Part shown: positions 49,965-59,158 of the stretch, in pieces
Numbering within the stretch: the first letter of the stretch is position 1
Layout of the letters: every line of letters starts with the position of its first letter
Source: Lachnospiraceae bacterium
GTDB lineage: Bacteria; Bacillota; Clostridia; Lachnospirales; Lachnospiraceae
Direction of reading: 5' to 3'
NCBI GenBank assembly: GCA_910574865.1
Contig: CAJTDN010000001.1
Span: 1-64,000, forward strand
DNA length: 64,000 nt
Made by a program: the position numbers and the translations under genes
The notes under the pieces: model-generated
Seen by the model: the letters and a program-made list of their open reading frames with translations, nothing else
What the model was told of the DNA's origin: nothing
The model's database searches: none

Positions 49965-51005
49965 TCATGGGAACATTGGAACCAAATCGAGCCCTTCCGC
50001 CTCGTCCAGTCCAAACATCAGGTTCATGTTCTGCACGGCCTGCCCGGCCGCCCCCTTCACCAGATTGTCAATCGCCCCGACCATGATAATTCTTCCGGTG
50101 CGCCCGTCAATCTTGAAATTAACGTCCATGTAATTGCTGCCTTCCACCCACTTCGTCTCCGGAAACACGTCCCGTTCCAGGATGCGGACGAACTTTTCGT
50201 TTCCATAATATTGGTCATAAACCGCCTTTACTTCCTCGTACGTGACCTCGCGGGTCAGCTTCGCGTACTCCGTCGCCAAAATCCCCCGGTTCATCGGCAC
50301 CAGGTGGGGCGTGAAATTTACCAGCACCTTTTCCTTCGCCGCGTACCCTAGCTGTTCCTCGATTTCCGGCGTGTGCCTATGGGAAGCGATTCCGTAGGCT
50401 TTCATGTTTTCATTGACCTCGCAGAACAAGTTCGGAAGCTTCGCCCCCCGCCCCGCCCCGGAAGTGCCGGACTTGGCATCGATAATCAACGTACCCATGT
50501 CGATCAGGCCTTCCTTCGCCAATGGATAAGCGGTGAGAATCGAACAAGTCGTGTAGCAGCCCGGGTTCGCCACCAGGCGGGCCTTTTTCACGTCCTCACG
50601 GTTCACCTCGCACAAACCATACACCGCCTCCCCGATGAATTGGGGGCTTTTGTGCGTGATGCCGTACCACTTTTCATAGACGGAAACGTCCTTGATGCGG
50701 AAATCCGCGCTCAGGTCAATGATTTTCACCCGGGAAAGGATTTCCTCGCTCACCAATGAGGCGCAAAGCCCCTGCGGCGTCGCCGTGAAAATCACGTCCA
50801 CCTGGCCGGCCAGCTCTTCCATATTGTCATCCATGCACACCGCGTCCACGATTTTGAACATGTTTTGATAGACGGACGCGTAATTTCTGTCTATATAGCT
50901 GCGAGAACCGTACCACACGATTTCCGCCTCTTTATGCATCGTCAAGATTCTTACCAACTCGGCCCCGGCATACCCCGTGGAACCAATAATGCCAACCTTT
51001 ATCAT
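49965..51005 (-). CDS. argC: N-acetyl-gamma-glutamyl-phosphate reductase
   Basis: NADPH-dependent reductase of 346 residues. GIIGSTGYAGAELVRIL is the nucleotide-binding start, catalytic Cys lies in VANPGCYTT, and the active-site His in ASHRHTPEIEE. First gene of the arginine operon, 80-110 nt after a promoter covered by ArgR-like boxes. The stop is followed by CCGAAAGCAACT, the same motif as after argJ. Confidence 0.96.
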   Translation of the reverse strand: MIKVGIIGSTGYAGAELVRILTMHKEAEIVWYGSRSYIDRNYASVYQNMFKIVDAVCMDDNMEELAGQVDVIFTATPQGLCASLVSEEILSRVKIIDLSADFRIKDVSVYEKWYGITHKSPQFIGEAVYGLCEVNREDVKKARLVANPGCYTTCSILTAYPLAKEGLIDMGTLIIDAKSGTSGAGRGAKLPNLFCEVNENMKAYGIASHRHTPEIEEQLGYAAKEKVLVNFTPHLVPMNRGILATEYAKLTREVTYEEVKAVYDQYYGNEKFVRILERDVFPETKWVEGSNYMDVNFKIDGRTGRIIMVGAIDNLVKGAAGQAVQNMNLMFGLDEAEGLDLVPMFP

Positions 51006-51086
51006 CGTAATTTCTTCCTCTCATCCTGATATGGCCCGCACGAATGAAACGCATATTTCGTTCGCTAAAGGCACTTTTTTTAATAT

Positions 51087-51121
51087 TGCATAATTATACA
51101 TCCTTTCTGCATATTATGCAA
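51087..51121 (-). promoter_or_regulatory. argC promoter with tandem ArgR (AhrC) boxes
   Basis: TTGCAT (51116-51121), 17-nt spacer, TATAAT (51093-51098) on the minus strand. Two ARG-box-like palindromes, TGCATAATTATACA (51087-51100) and TGCATATTATGCA (51108-51120), cover the -10 and -35 with centres about one helical double-turn apart (20-21 bp), as in known ArgR operators. Confidence 0.75.
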
Positions 51122-51146
51122 CTCCTTTTTTATTTTAAATTAAATG

Positions 51147-51310
51147 CCAGTGTCTTGTCCCGTTGGCTTTCAGCGAAACGGCGCAGAATGGATTTCCATC
51201 TGCAAGGCAACTGAACGAGGCGATGCGGTGGCATCGTTGAGTGAAGTCAACGCAGCAGATGAAAATTCAGGCAAGTCGATTGGCGAAATTTCAATTGGAC
51301 AAGACACTAG
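51147..51310. repeat. Family A palindromic element, copy A3
   Basis: Outer arms GTGTCTTGTCC / GGACAAGACAC, shared core at 51200-51261. It lies between the end of proA and the argC promoter. From 51311 to 51447 the direct repeat AGCGTCTCATC occurs twice; nothing else is seen. Confidence 0.8.
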
Positions 51311-51447
51311 CGTCTCATCGGACGGTCAGGACATGAATCGTAGCGTCTCATCCACGTAGGCGCGGCGCCATATCGCAACGGAAAAGCGAATACAACATTC
51401 GCATCCACTTCGCCACGAACACGAACCCGCCCGCCGCGCCTTACGGC

Positions 51448-52752
51448 TTAGGCACGGATTTGCCCGTCCCCGAAAATAATATATTTCGTCGTCGTCAACG
51501 CCTCAAGCCCCATCGGGCCGCGCGCGTGCAGCTTCTGCGTGCTGATGCCAATCTCCGCCCCGAAGCCGAACTCGAATCCGTCGGTAAACCGTGTCGAGGC
51601 ATTCACGTACACCGCCGCCGCGTCCACCTCGTCCTGGAATTTCAACGCGTTTGCATAATCACGGGTGACGATACACTCCGAATGTCCCGTATTATAACGG
51701 TTGACATGGGCAATGGCCTCGTCGATGGAATCCACGGTTTTTACGGAAATAATGGCATCCAGGTACTCTTTTCCCCAGTCCTCCTCCGTGGCCGGCAAAA
51801 TTTCCTTGCAAATCGCCCGCGCCCGTTCGTCGCCACGGATTTCCACGTCGTGCCGCAATAGGGACGACGCGATCATCGGCAACACTTCCAGGGCGGCCTT
51901 TTCATGAATCACCAATGACTCGCAGGCATTGCACACGCCCATCCGCTGCGTTTTCGCGTTTTCGACAATGTCCGCGGCCATATAATAGTCCGCGCCCTCG
52001 TCGACGTAGACGTGGCAATTCCCCGTTCCCGTCTCAATGACCGGAACCACGCTGTTTCTCACCACGTTCTCAATCAACCCGGCGCCGCCGCGCGGTATCA
52101 GGACGTCAATCAGCCCGCGCAGCCCCATCATCGCGTTCACGCTCTCCCGATCCGTATTTTCCACGAGCAAGATGGAGTCTTGTGGCAACCTCTCCTTGCG
52201 CAATCCCTCCTTGATGACGTGGACGATGGCCAGGTTGGAGTGGATGGCATCGCTGCCGCCGCGCAGGATCGCGGCATTTCCCGTTTTGAAACAAAGCCCG
52301 AATGCATCCGCCGTCACGTTCGGACGCGACTCATAAATGATGCCGACGACACCCATCGGCACCCGCATTTTCCCAATGCGGAGTCCGTTCGGACGTTTCT
52401 TCATCTCCAGCACCTCCCCGACGATGTCGTCGAGCGCGGCAATTTGCTCCAGGCCTACCGCCATGCCGTCAATCCGTTCCCCGGTCAGGCGCAGGCGGTC
52501 AACCAGGGAGGCCTTCACCCCTTTTTCTTCCGCCAGCCGCAAATCCTTCTCATTTTCCGCCAAAAGGTACTCCGCCTGGCTTCGCAATTCGGACGCGACT
52601 GACAAAAGGCCACGCGCCTTTTCCTCCGCTTTCAGCTTTGCCGCCGTCCGCGAGGCTTCTTTCGCCCGCCGTCCCAACACCTCGATTTCATTCCTTATCG
52701 CTTCCAATTCCTTGCCCGCTTCCCGGTTCATAACGTCATTCACCTCGCCCAT
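51448..52752 (-). CDS. proA: Gamma-glutamyl phosphate reductase
   Basis: A 434-residue NADP-dependent reductase of proline synthesis. The catalytic Cys lies in [27 protein letters not shown] is the family signature, and the C-terminal half carries [18 protein letters not shown]. It begins 7 nt after the stop of the TetM-like/NYN gene, whose end contains its GGAGGG. No proB is present next to it, which is unusual. Confidence 0.96.
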   Translation of the reverse strand: MGEVNDVMNREAGKELEAIRNEIEVLGRRAKEASRTAAKLKAEEKARGLLSVASELRSQAEYLLAENEKDLRLAEEKGVKASLVDRLRLTGERIDGMAVGLEQIAALDDIVGEVLEMKKRPNGLRIGKMRVPMGVVGIIYESRPNVTADAFGLCFKTGNAAILRGGSDAIHSNLAIVHVIKEGLRKERLPQDSILLVENTDRESVNAMMGLRGLIDVLIPRGGAGLIENVVRNSVVPVIETGTGNCHVYVDEGADYYMAADIVENAKTQRMGVCNACESLVIHEKAALEVLPMIASSLLRHDVEIRGDERARAICKEILPATEEDWGKEYLDAIISVKTVDSIDEAIAHVNRYNTGHSECIVTRDYANALKFQDEVDAAAVYVNASTRFTDGFEFGFGAEIGISTQKLHARGPMGLEALTTTKYIIFGDGQIRA

Positions 52753-52759
52753 TTTTCAC

Positions 52760-55700
52760 TTACCCTCCATGCTTTTTCTCACCTTCGCGCTCCCGGACGC
52801 GCCCCAGCCGGATATTTTCCACGTGGCCCGCGTCCCCTTCCTTTAAATAGTGAAACAAATAGTTTTTATCCCGTGCCTGCTTGTCCAAGTGCTCCTTGCG
52901 GATTTCCTCGCCCAGGAGCTCCACCTCTTCTTCCAGTTCCCGCGCGGAAATCAAATAGCACCCTTGCCCACGGATGATTACCTGCTCGGTCGCGTCCGAA
53001 GTTGCCACCGTCACGTGGTACTTGCGGCCAATTTCATGCGCCACCTTTTCAATATACCGGTCGGCGGTTTCTGCCTCCTTCGTGTACACGACGTGAATAT
53101 TGTGGTATTTGACCACTTCTCCGGGAAACCCTTCCAGCTTGTATGCGTCGAACACGAGGATCACGTTGCAATTTTTCATGCCTTGATAATTGCAAAGAAC
53201 GTCCATCAGCCGGCCGCGGGCCGCGTCCATGTTTTCCTCCGCCAGCTCCCGAAGCGTGTCCCACGCGAAAATAATGTTGTAACCGTCCACCAGAAGGTAC
53301 TCCTTGCGCCCGGACTCCTTCTTGCCGCGCGCCTTTTCCTCACGCCTAAAATCCCCCCTGCAACGCACGCTTTCCCTGCCGTCCATTCGCGCCTTCTCCT
53401 CGCCCCTCGATCCCTGGGCGTTTACTTCCCTTTTGCAAGCCTGTTCGCGCTTTTTCCGGGAAGCCAACGCCATCCGCTCGATTTCCCGCTCGTCCTCCTC
53501 GGACAACGAGATGGACGACGGCCGCGCCCGGGAAGAACCCGCCCTAAAACCATTCGAGCTTGTTCCGGCAAATCTCTCAAAGCCCCTCTCGGAAAATCCC
53601 ATTGAGCTCTTTTCGGAAAAACCGGCCGTATACATCGCGTCCACTCTCCGCGATTCTTCCTCCGCCCCGTCCTCCTTCGCGCGCCGCTGATAACCCTCCA
53701 CATGCATATGTTGCTCCACTTCGTCCCATTTTACCACAAAACCCGCGCCATGTGAACAAAAAACGGAATCTGCCAGATTTTCCGTGTCCCGTTCTGGGTC
53801 ATAACCGATTTTTTCAACGACCTCCTGCACGTTTTTACAAGGCCGGTAGCCCTGCAAGGAGCAAAACATGCGCCCACGCCCTTTCGTATAGGAAATCACC
53901 TCGGTCTGGTATCCTTGCATGGCGGACACCGGCGCGTTCCCGCTCAAAACGGACAACTCCCCCTCCACGATTGGCGGCTCGAAATCCGCATTCATCCGCT
54001 GCAAATCGGCAAGCGCCCGGCCGACCGCCTCCGTCGGCACCTCCAGGCGAAATTCGTAATACGGCTCCAAAAGCACGCTCCCCGCCTTCATGAGCCCCTG
54101 CCGCACGGCGCGGTACGTCGCCTGGCGGAAATCGCCGCCCTCGGTGTGTTTTAGGTGGGCGCGCCCGGCAACCAACGTCACGCGCATGTCCGTGATGGCC
54201 GAGCCGGTCAGCACCCCTTTGTGCTCCCGTTCCTCCAAATGTGTCAAAATCAACCGCTGCCAGTTCCGGTCGAGCATGTCCTCGCTGCAATCCGATGAAA
54301 ACACGAGCCCGCTTCCCGCCTCGCCCGGCTCCAACAAAAGGTGCACCTCCGCGTAATGCCGGAGCGGCTCAAAATGCCCGACTCCTTCCACCGGCGCGGC
54401 AATCGTTTCCTTATAAATAATATTTCCGACCCCGAATTCCACCCGCACGCCGAAGCGGTCCCAAATCAGGCGTTTTAGCACCTCGACCTGCACTTCCCCC
54501 ATCAACTGCGCGTGGATTTCACCCAGGGACTCCACCCACACGATGTGCAAAAGCGGCTCTTCCTCCTCCAACTGCCGCAGTTTCAAAAGCATCTGGTGCA
54601 CCTCGCAGTCCGGCGGCAGTTCCAGACGATATCCCAGTACCGGCTCCAGCACCGGGAGCGCGGACCTTGGCTCGCCGCCCAGCCCCTCCCCGGGAAACGT
54701 CTTGCCAAGCCCAGTGACGGCGCAGACCTCGCCCGCCTCCACCTCGCCCACCGTCTCGTATTTCACCCCGGAATACATACGAATCTGGTTGACCTTCTCG
54801 CCGTCAACCGGCACGTCCTTCACCTTAAGCGTCCCGCCCGTCACCTTCAAATAGGTAAGCCTCGTCCCTTGCGCGTCCCGGGCAATCTTGTAGACCTTTG
54901 CCCCGAACCGCGCCGGATACTGCCTCGAACGCGTGTACAACAAAAACCCCCGCATGAATTCTTCCACGCCCGTCACCTTTAATGCCGAGCCGAAATAACA
55001 AGGGAAAATTTTTCGGCCTGCAACCAGCTCCGCCACGTCCTCGCGTTCCAGCCGCCCGCTTTCCAAGTATTTCTCCAAAAGCCGCTCGTCGCACATGGCG
55101 ACATTTTCCAGAAATGCTTCCGTTCCCGTCACTTCCTCCTTCGCGCCCGGCCTCGTTTCCCCGCCTTCCATCCGCGCGTTCCAAGTCTCGTCCCCAGAAA
55201 AGTCCACACAGTTCTCGTCCAGCCTTTTTTTCAACTCCGAAAGCAGCGCTTCCTTGTCCGCCTTGTCCTGATCCATCTTGTTGACAAAGAAAAAGACCGG
55301 AACCTGGTATCGTTTCAGCAGCCGCCACAACGTCTGCGTGTGCGCCTGCACGCCGTCCGCCCCGCTGATTATCATCACCGCGTAATCAAGCACCTGCAGC
55401 GTGCGCTCCATCTCGGCCGAAAAATCCACGTGTCCCGGCGTATCAAGAAGCGTCACCTCCATCCCATGCATCTCAAAACGGGCCTGCTTGGAAAAAATGG
55501 TGATGCCCCGCTCCCGCTCCAACTCAAACGTATCAAGAAAAGCATCCTTATTGTCCACCCGCCCCAGCTTGCGGATACTGCCCGCCAAATACAGCATCGC
55601 CTCCGACAACGTGGTCTTGCCCGCGTCGACATGGGCCAACAAGGCGGTGCATATCCGCTTGCGTGAAGCATTTGCCGACGCGGTACCCGAGCCGCCCTTG

Positions 55701-55771
55701 GAGTCGTCATTTATTATACCTGCCATTTTATTCTCTATGCCATGCACCTTTCCACCTCTACTTACAACCAT
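52760..55771 (-). CDS. TetM-like translational GTPase fused to a YacP/Rae1-type NYN nuclease
   Basis: A 1003-residue two-part protein. The N-terminal ~690 residues are an EF-G/TetM paralogue: G1 AHVDAGKTTLSE, G2 RGITIF, G3 DTPGHVDF, G4 NKMD, then domains II-V (EPYYEFRLEVPTEAVGRALA in domain V). A basic, low-complexity linker (~705-835) follows. The C-terminal ~150 residues are a NYN/PIN-like domain (EYLLVDGYNIIFAWD, ILVFDAYK, AETADRYIEKVAHEI, TVATSDATEQ), the fold of the B. subtilis A-site mRNA endonuclease Rae1/YacP. ATG 55726 is an alternative start. Probably ribosome rescue or stalling response, not tetracycline resistance. Confidence 0.9.
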   Translation of the reverse strand: MVVSRGGKVHGIENKMAGIINDDSKGGSGTASANASRKRICTALLAHVDAGKTTLSEAMLYLAGSIRKLGRVDNKDAFLDTFELERERGITIFSKQARFEMHGMEVTLLDTPGHVDFSAEMERTLQVLDYAVMIISGADGVQAHTQTLWRLLKRYQVPVFFFVNKMDQDKADKEALLSELKKRLDENCVDFSGDETWNARMEGGETRPGAKEEVTGTEAFLENVAMCDERLLEKYLESGRLEREDVAELVAGRKIFPCYFGSALKVTGVEEFMRGFLLYTRSRQYPARFGAKVYKIARDAQGTRLTYLKVTGGTLKVKDVPVDGEKVNQIRMYSGVKYETVGEVEAGEVCAVTGLGKTFPGEGLGGEPRSALPVLEPVLGYRLELPPDCEVHQMLLKLRQLEEEEPLLHIVWVESLGEIHAQLMGEVQVEVLKRLIWDRFGVRVEFGVGNIIYKETIAAPVEGVGHFEPLRHYAEVHLLLEPGEAGSGLVFSSDCSEDMLDRNWQRLILTHLEEREHKGVLTGSAITDMRVTLVAGRAHLKHTEGGDFRQATYRAVRQGLMKAGSVLLEPYYEFRLEVPTEAVGRALADLQRMNADFEPPIVEGELSVLSGNAPVSAMQGYQTEVISYTKGRGRMFCSLQGYRPCKNVQEVVEKIGYDPERDTENLADSVFCSHGAGFVVKWDEVEQHMHVEGYQRRAKEDGAEEESRRVDAMYTAGFSEKSSMGFSERGFERFAGTSSNGFRAGSSRARPSSISLSEEDEREIERMALASRKKREQACKREVNAQGSRGEEKARMDGRESVRCRGDFRREEKARGKKESGRKEYLLVDGYNIIFAWDTLRELAEENMDAARGRLMDVLCNYQGMKNCNVILVFDAYKLEGFPGEVVKYHNIHVVYTKEAETADRYIEKVAHEIGRKYHVTVATSDATEQVIIRGQGCYLISARELEEEVELLGEEIRKEHLDKQARDKNYLFHYLKEGDAGHVENIRLGRVREREGEKKHGG

Positions 55772-55802
55772 TTTCCTTTGTTGACTGGACGCATTTTATA
55801 TT

Positions 55803-56033
55803 TCAACCTCGGCTTTCTTCTCTAGATATTTCTGTTTTATCAGCGCGCAATATGCCCTTCATCGACCGTGTTGCCTTCTGTACACCGACGCTATCACCCA
55901 AGCTTATAAGTTTCCCTTGCTCCAGCGACTGGATGATAAATGGAGAATGTGTGGCACATACAAACTGTATTTTGGGAAATAATGTTTTCAAAATTCGCAC
56001 GATACGTTTTTGCCATGTCGGATACAAGCTCAA
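55803..56033 (-). pseudogene. C-terminal fragment of an AAA (AAA_21-type) ATPase
   Basis: LYPTWQKRIVRILKTLFPKI, then QFVCATHSPFIIQSLEQGKL is the Walker B-distal/switch region of OLD- or RecF-like AAA ATPases. Stop codons precede it directly and the C-terminus is replaced by sequence shared with the family C element. No Walker A remains. Confidence 0.65.
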
Positions 56034-56218
56034 ATCATTTTATCACAAATAACAAGTACTTGGCAACACCAAAAGGTGCCGCGCCTCTCTGGCACGACAC
56101 CACGTTTTTCTTTTTAGATTTAGAATCTTATACCCACGGTAGATTTCATCGACCGTGAATATCGAGCCGGTCGCGGCCGCAATGCGGCATGATTCCTCAT
56201 GCGACCGTGCACATCATA

Positions 56219-56256
56219 TTATACTGGACGGCAGATTTATCTGACGCTCAGTATAA
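56219..56256 (-). terminator. Hairpin 3' of the SDR gene
   Basis: TTATACTG / CAGTATAA outer stem around CAGAT-tt-ATCTG, 7 nt after the SDR stop. No T-run. The inner ACGGCAGATTTATCTGA is identical to sequence after argD. Confidence 0.5.
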
Positions 56257-56263
56257 CAGTTCC

Positions 56264-57007
56264 TCAGGTCAACATCGCCCCGTCCACATGAAGGACGTCG
56301 CCCGTCACGTAGCTTGCCAGGTCGCTGGCCAGGAACAAGAAACAGTTCGCCACGTCCTCCGGCTCGCCAATCCGACGCAACGGAATCGCATTAATCATCG
56401 GCTGAATCATCTGATCCGGCAACGCCGCCACCATGTCGGTTCTGGTGATACCCGGCGCCACCGCGTTGACGCGGATGTGGAACGGCCCCAATTCCCTTGC
56501 CAGGGACACCGTAAGCCCGTTCACCGCGAACTTGCTGGCCGGATAGGCCGCCCCGCCCGGCTGACCGACCTTGCTCACCATGGAACTGGTATTGATAATG
56601 CAGCCATATCCCTGCTCCTTCATAATCTTCACGGCCGGCTGCACGGCGTTGTAAATGGCCGTCACGTTCAAGTCGATGACCTTCGCGAACTGTCCCGGCT
56701 GGTAATCGCCCATCTTGGTGCTGTCGGAAATACCGGCGTTGTTTACCAGGATATCAATCTTGCCAAACTTCTCCTTCACGTCAGCGATGGCCTTCTCTAC
56801 CTCCGCCTCGTCCTTCAGGTTCGGGTACGCGCCTTCTACCACCCAGTCCGGGTTCTCCTCCTTCAAGGACGCGAGCGCCTTGTCCACCGTCTCCTTACGG
56901 GAACCGAACAGCACGACCTTCGCCCCGTTCTGCAGATACTTCTTTACGACGGCGTAACCGATGCCCCTCGTGCCGCCGGTCACGACCGCCACTTTGTCTT
57001 TTAACAT
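56264..57007 (-). CDS. SDR-family oxidoreductase (FabG-like)
   Basis: A 247-residue NAD(P)-dependent reductase. Cofactor motif TGGTRGIG (residues 11-18), NNAGI, catalytic Ser in INTSSMVSKVGQ, and YPASK for the Tyr/Lys pair. It resembles 3-oxoacyl-ACP reductases, but no fatty-acid genes are near, so it may act on sugars or other alcohols. Own promoter and 3' hairpin; monocistronic. Confidence 0.9.
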   Translation of the reverse strand: MLKDKVAVVTGGTRGIGYAVVKKYLQNGAKVVLFGSRKETVDKALASLKEENPDWVVEGAYPNLKDEAEVEKAIADVKEKFGKIDILVNNAGISDSTKMGDYQPGQFAKVIDLNVTAIYNAVQPAVKIMKEQGYGCIINTSSMVSKVGQPGGAAYPASKFAVNGLTVSLARELGPFHIRVNAVAPGITRTDMVAALPDQMIQPMINAIPLRRIGEPEDVANCFLFLASDLASYVTGDVLHVDGAMLT

Positions 57008-57082
57008 GGTCTTAGTCTCCTTCTTTGTTAAGGAACTGTGGAAAAATAATTTTACAGTTCTTAATTTTTTTACAATATGGCA

Positions 57083-57111
57083 AGTATAGCACTTTTTACC
57101 CGTAAAGTCCA
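57083..57111 (-). promoter_or_regulatory. Promoter of the SDR gene
   Basis: TGGACT, 17-nt spacer, TATACT on the minus strand, about 75 nt upstream of the start codon. Confidence 0.55.
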
Positions 57112-57157
57112 GACTTTTTCACTATAACTTAACGCCACTGGTGGATTTAAGGTTCTA

Positions 57158-57427
57158 GTTCAGTCCCCGGCCAATCACCACGCTGATCGGCCGGGAGGAT
57201 GCACGTAAATCTGGCCGATGCAACACCCGCTTTGCCATAGGCAAACCAAAAATGCGGGTGATGCCCGTTACAATTCAGCCCCGCCCAGCGCAGGGCCGGA
57301 TTGTAACAATTTAAGTTACTGTTCACGGAGCCGTTCGCTTCTACGCTCCCGCTCCTGTCCGTGCCAAACATGTGCCATCGGCACACGGCGCCGCCGCACG
57401 GCCGCCATCCGATAAAGTGATGGTACC
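57158..57427. repeat. Family B element B4 with an adjacent partial unit
   Basis: B4 (57158-57307) has three hairpins: CCCGGCCAATCA / TGATCGGCCGGG, then ACCCGC..TTTGCC-ATA-GGCAAA..GCGGGT, then GTTACAATTC / GGATTGTAAC. A second unit begins with GTTACTGTTCACGG at 57315 and ends with GCCGCACGGCCGCC and TCCGATAAAGTGATGG, shared with 58936-59083. The 435-bp gap 57008-57442 thus consists of a promoter and repeats. Confidence 0.8.
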
Positions 57428-57442
57428 AGAGTTTCAAGGTTC

Positions 57443-58831
57443 CTACGCGTTTACCCCCAGAGTAATCTCGCCAGAAGTCTCTTTCCGGACAATGCACAGA
57501 CAGCTGCCGCTTCCCACTGGCTGCTCCCGGTGGGAAACGGGCTGGTCAGCGGAAAAAGAACCCGGGACGAAGGGAAGGTATAACACGGTCTCCCCGTCAT
57601 CGGCGGCATCATAAGTAATGGTCAGTGTACGCCCCTCCCTGTCATAGTGGTAGTGTTTCAGGATTCCCGCCGTCTCCATGGGATAGGCCCTGCGCAGGGC
57701 GGTGAAGTTCGGGTCGCTTTCCATGCCCGGATGATATTCGCAATAAGCGCTCCCCCATAAATTCTTCTCTATGATTCCGTTCATATGGGCAATCAGGTCA
57801 TTGGTGAAACCTTTAGACGGAAACGCGCCCCATTCCGCCGCGATGGTGGGAAGATGCAGCCTTTCCTGGCTTTCCCGCTTTCCCTGATAAAGCCGTTCCA
57901 CGTTCTCCTTGCTGAAGCTCTCGTACCGTTCGGAATCCACGACGGAATCATAACCGTGGGGCGCATAAATCTGCAGGCCGTCATCCAGCCGCTCTATCCC
58001 GGTGGGCACGTCCGTGCTGCAATAAATATTTCCCCCGGTAATCAAGGGCTTGTCACTATGCTTTCGGATGGCCTTCTGCATACGCCGGTAAAAGTCCATC
58101 AACGTGGTGCGGTCGAACTCCAGGAACCTTTCCCCCACCAACGCCATGAATTCCGCGGCCTGTTCCGGGGGAATGTTCTCGGGATGGTTCATGTCAAAAG
58201 CCGGATACTTCCGCGTCATCTGCACGGTCGCGGCGCCAAAGGATTCCCTTGCGAGGCTGCCCATAAAAGGCTCGTTCATGGGTTCGAAGCCGATTACATT
58301 GTCACAATCGTCAAAAACCTCCGCGATTTTTTCCCACATGGCCTCATAATGCCGCAACAGGCCAATCCCGTCCTCCGCTGGTTTGTCCGCCCAGAAATTG
58401 TCGGCGGCCTTTATGATGGCCTCGCTTTTTAAATAGGCCTCATACCATATATCACATTGCTCGGGATGATAAGCCCCCTCGTCCAGGCAGGCCCAGTCGG
58501 GCGCGCCGTCAATGAATTTCTGGGCAAACAAGTCCTGGTGCATGTCCAGCATGATATAGATGCCGTACCTTTCCGCCGTTTGCACCACGTCCTTTACCCT
58601 GTCCAAATAATCCAGGTCAATCCTGCCGGGAGCCGGCTCCGCGCCATCCCAGAAAATGCCCAGACGCAGGAGATTGAATCCTGATTCCCGGAAAAAAGGA
58701 AAGGCCTTTTCTAAATCCGGGAAAAGATGTCCGTTTTCTCTTTCCCGGTGCAGCACGTTTATCCCCTGGAAAAGCACCTCTTTTCCGCTTTCATTCAAAA
58801 ACCTGGTACCCTCTAACCTGATTTTTTCCAT
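57443..58831 (-). CDS. GH5-family glycoside hydrolase
   Basis: A 462-residue TIM-barrel hydrolase without signal peptide, so probably cytosolic. NLLRLGIFWDGAEP and LDMHQDLFAQ are early strands, acid/base Glu lies in GFEPMNEPF, and the nucleophile Glu in IAAEWGAFPS. The layout is closest to endoglycoceramidase-like GH5 members, with a C-terminal beta domain (TITYDAADDGETVLYLPFVP). Start at 58831 with AAGGAGG. The true substrate (glycolipid, beta-glucan or other) is unknown. Confidence 0.88.
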   Translation of the reverse strand: MEKIRLEGTRFLNESGKEVLFQGINVLHRERENGHLFPDLEKAFPFFRESGFNLLRLGIFWDGAEPAPGRIDLDYLDRVKDVVQTAERYGIYIMLDMHQDLFAQKFIDGAPDWACLDEGAYHPEQCDIWYEAYLKSEAIIKAADNFWADKPAEDGIGLLRHYEAMWEKIAEVFDDCDNVIGFEPMNEPFMGSLARESFGAATVQMTRKYPAFDMNHPENIPPEQAAEFMALVGERFLEFDRTTLMDFYRRMQKAIRKHSDKPLITGGNIYCSTDVPTGIERLDDGLQIYAPHGYDSVVDSERYESFSKENVERLYQGKRESQERLHLPTIAAEWGAFPSKGFTNDLIAHMNGIIEKNLWGSAYCEYHPGMESDPNFTALRRAYPMETAGILKHYHYDREGRTLTITYDAADDGETVLYLPFVPGSFSADQPVSHREQPVGSGSCLCIVRKETSGEITLGVNA

Positions 58832-58935
58832 ATGAAGCCGCCTCCTTAAATGATGTTTGTTCTTAACATTATAAATCGAATTTTTCCCCATGTATTGTAA
58901 ATTTGTCCGTTTTATTGCAAATTTATAAGCGATTT

Positions 58936-59083
58936 GTTACTATTCACGGGGCTGTGCGCCTTGCCGCACGGCCGCCGTCCGATAAAGTGATGGAGCCGAT
59001 GGGGCATCCAGCCCATTGCCGTAGGCAATTATGAATGGCTGGATGCCGTTACAATCACGGCCGGTTAGGCCGTGAATTGTAAC
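58936..59083. repeat. Family B element B5
   Basis: GTTACTATTCACGGGG start, GCCGCACGGCCGCC and TCCGATAAAGTGATGG module, then GGCATCCAGCC / GGCTGGATGCC with inner ATTGCC-GTA-GGCAAT, then GTTACAAT / ATTGTAAC (59048-59083) enclosing ACGGCC-GGTTA-GGCCGT. It is the same order of hairpins as B4 with different stem sequences. Confidence 0.8.
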
Positions 59084-59158
59084 AGCGATTTTCATCGTCC
59101 TCACCCAAAGTTTAGTCACTTCATAACAGTGACAACTCATGTCATGCAGTTTCACATG

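Noticed and set aside
52760-55771. Reading the TetM-like gene as a tetracycline-resistance determinant
   Set aside because: The long linker plus NYN nuclease domain, the proA linkage and chromosomal base composition argue for a housekeeping or ribosome-rescue protein.
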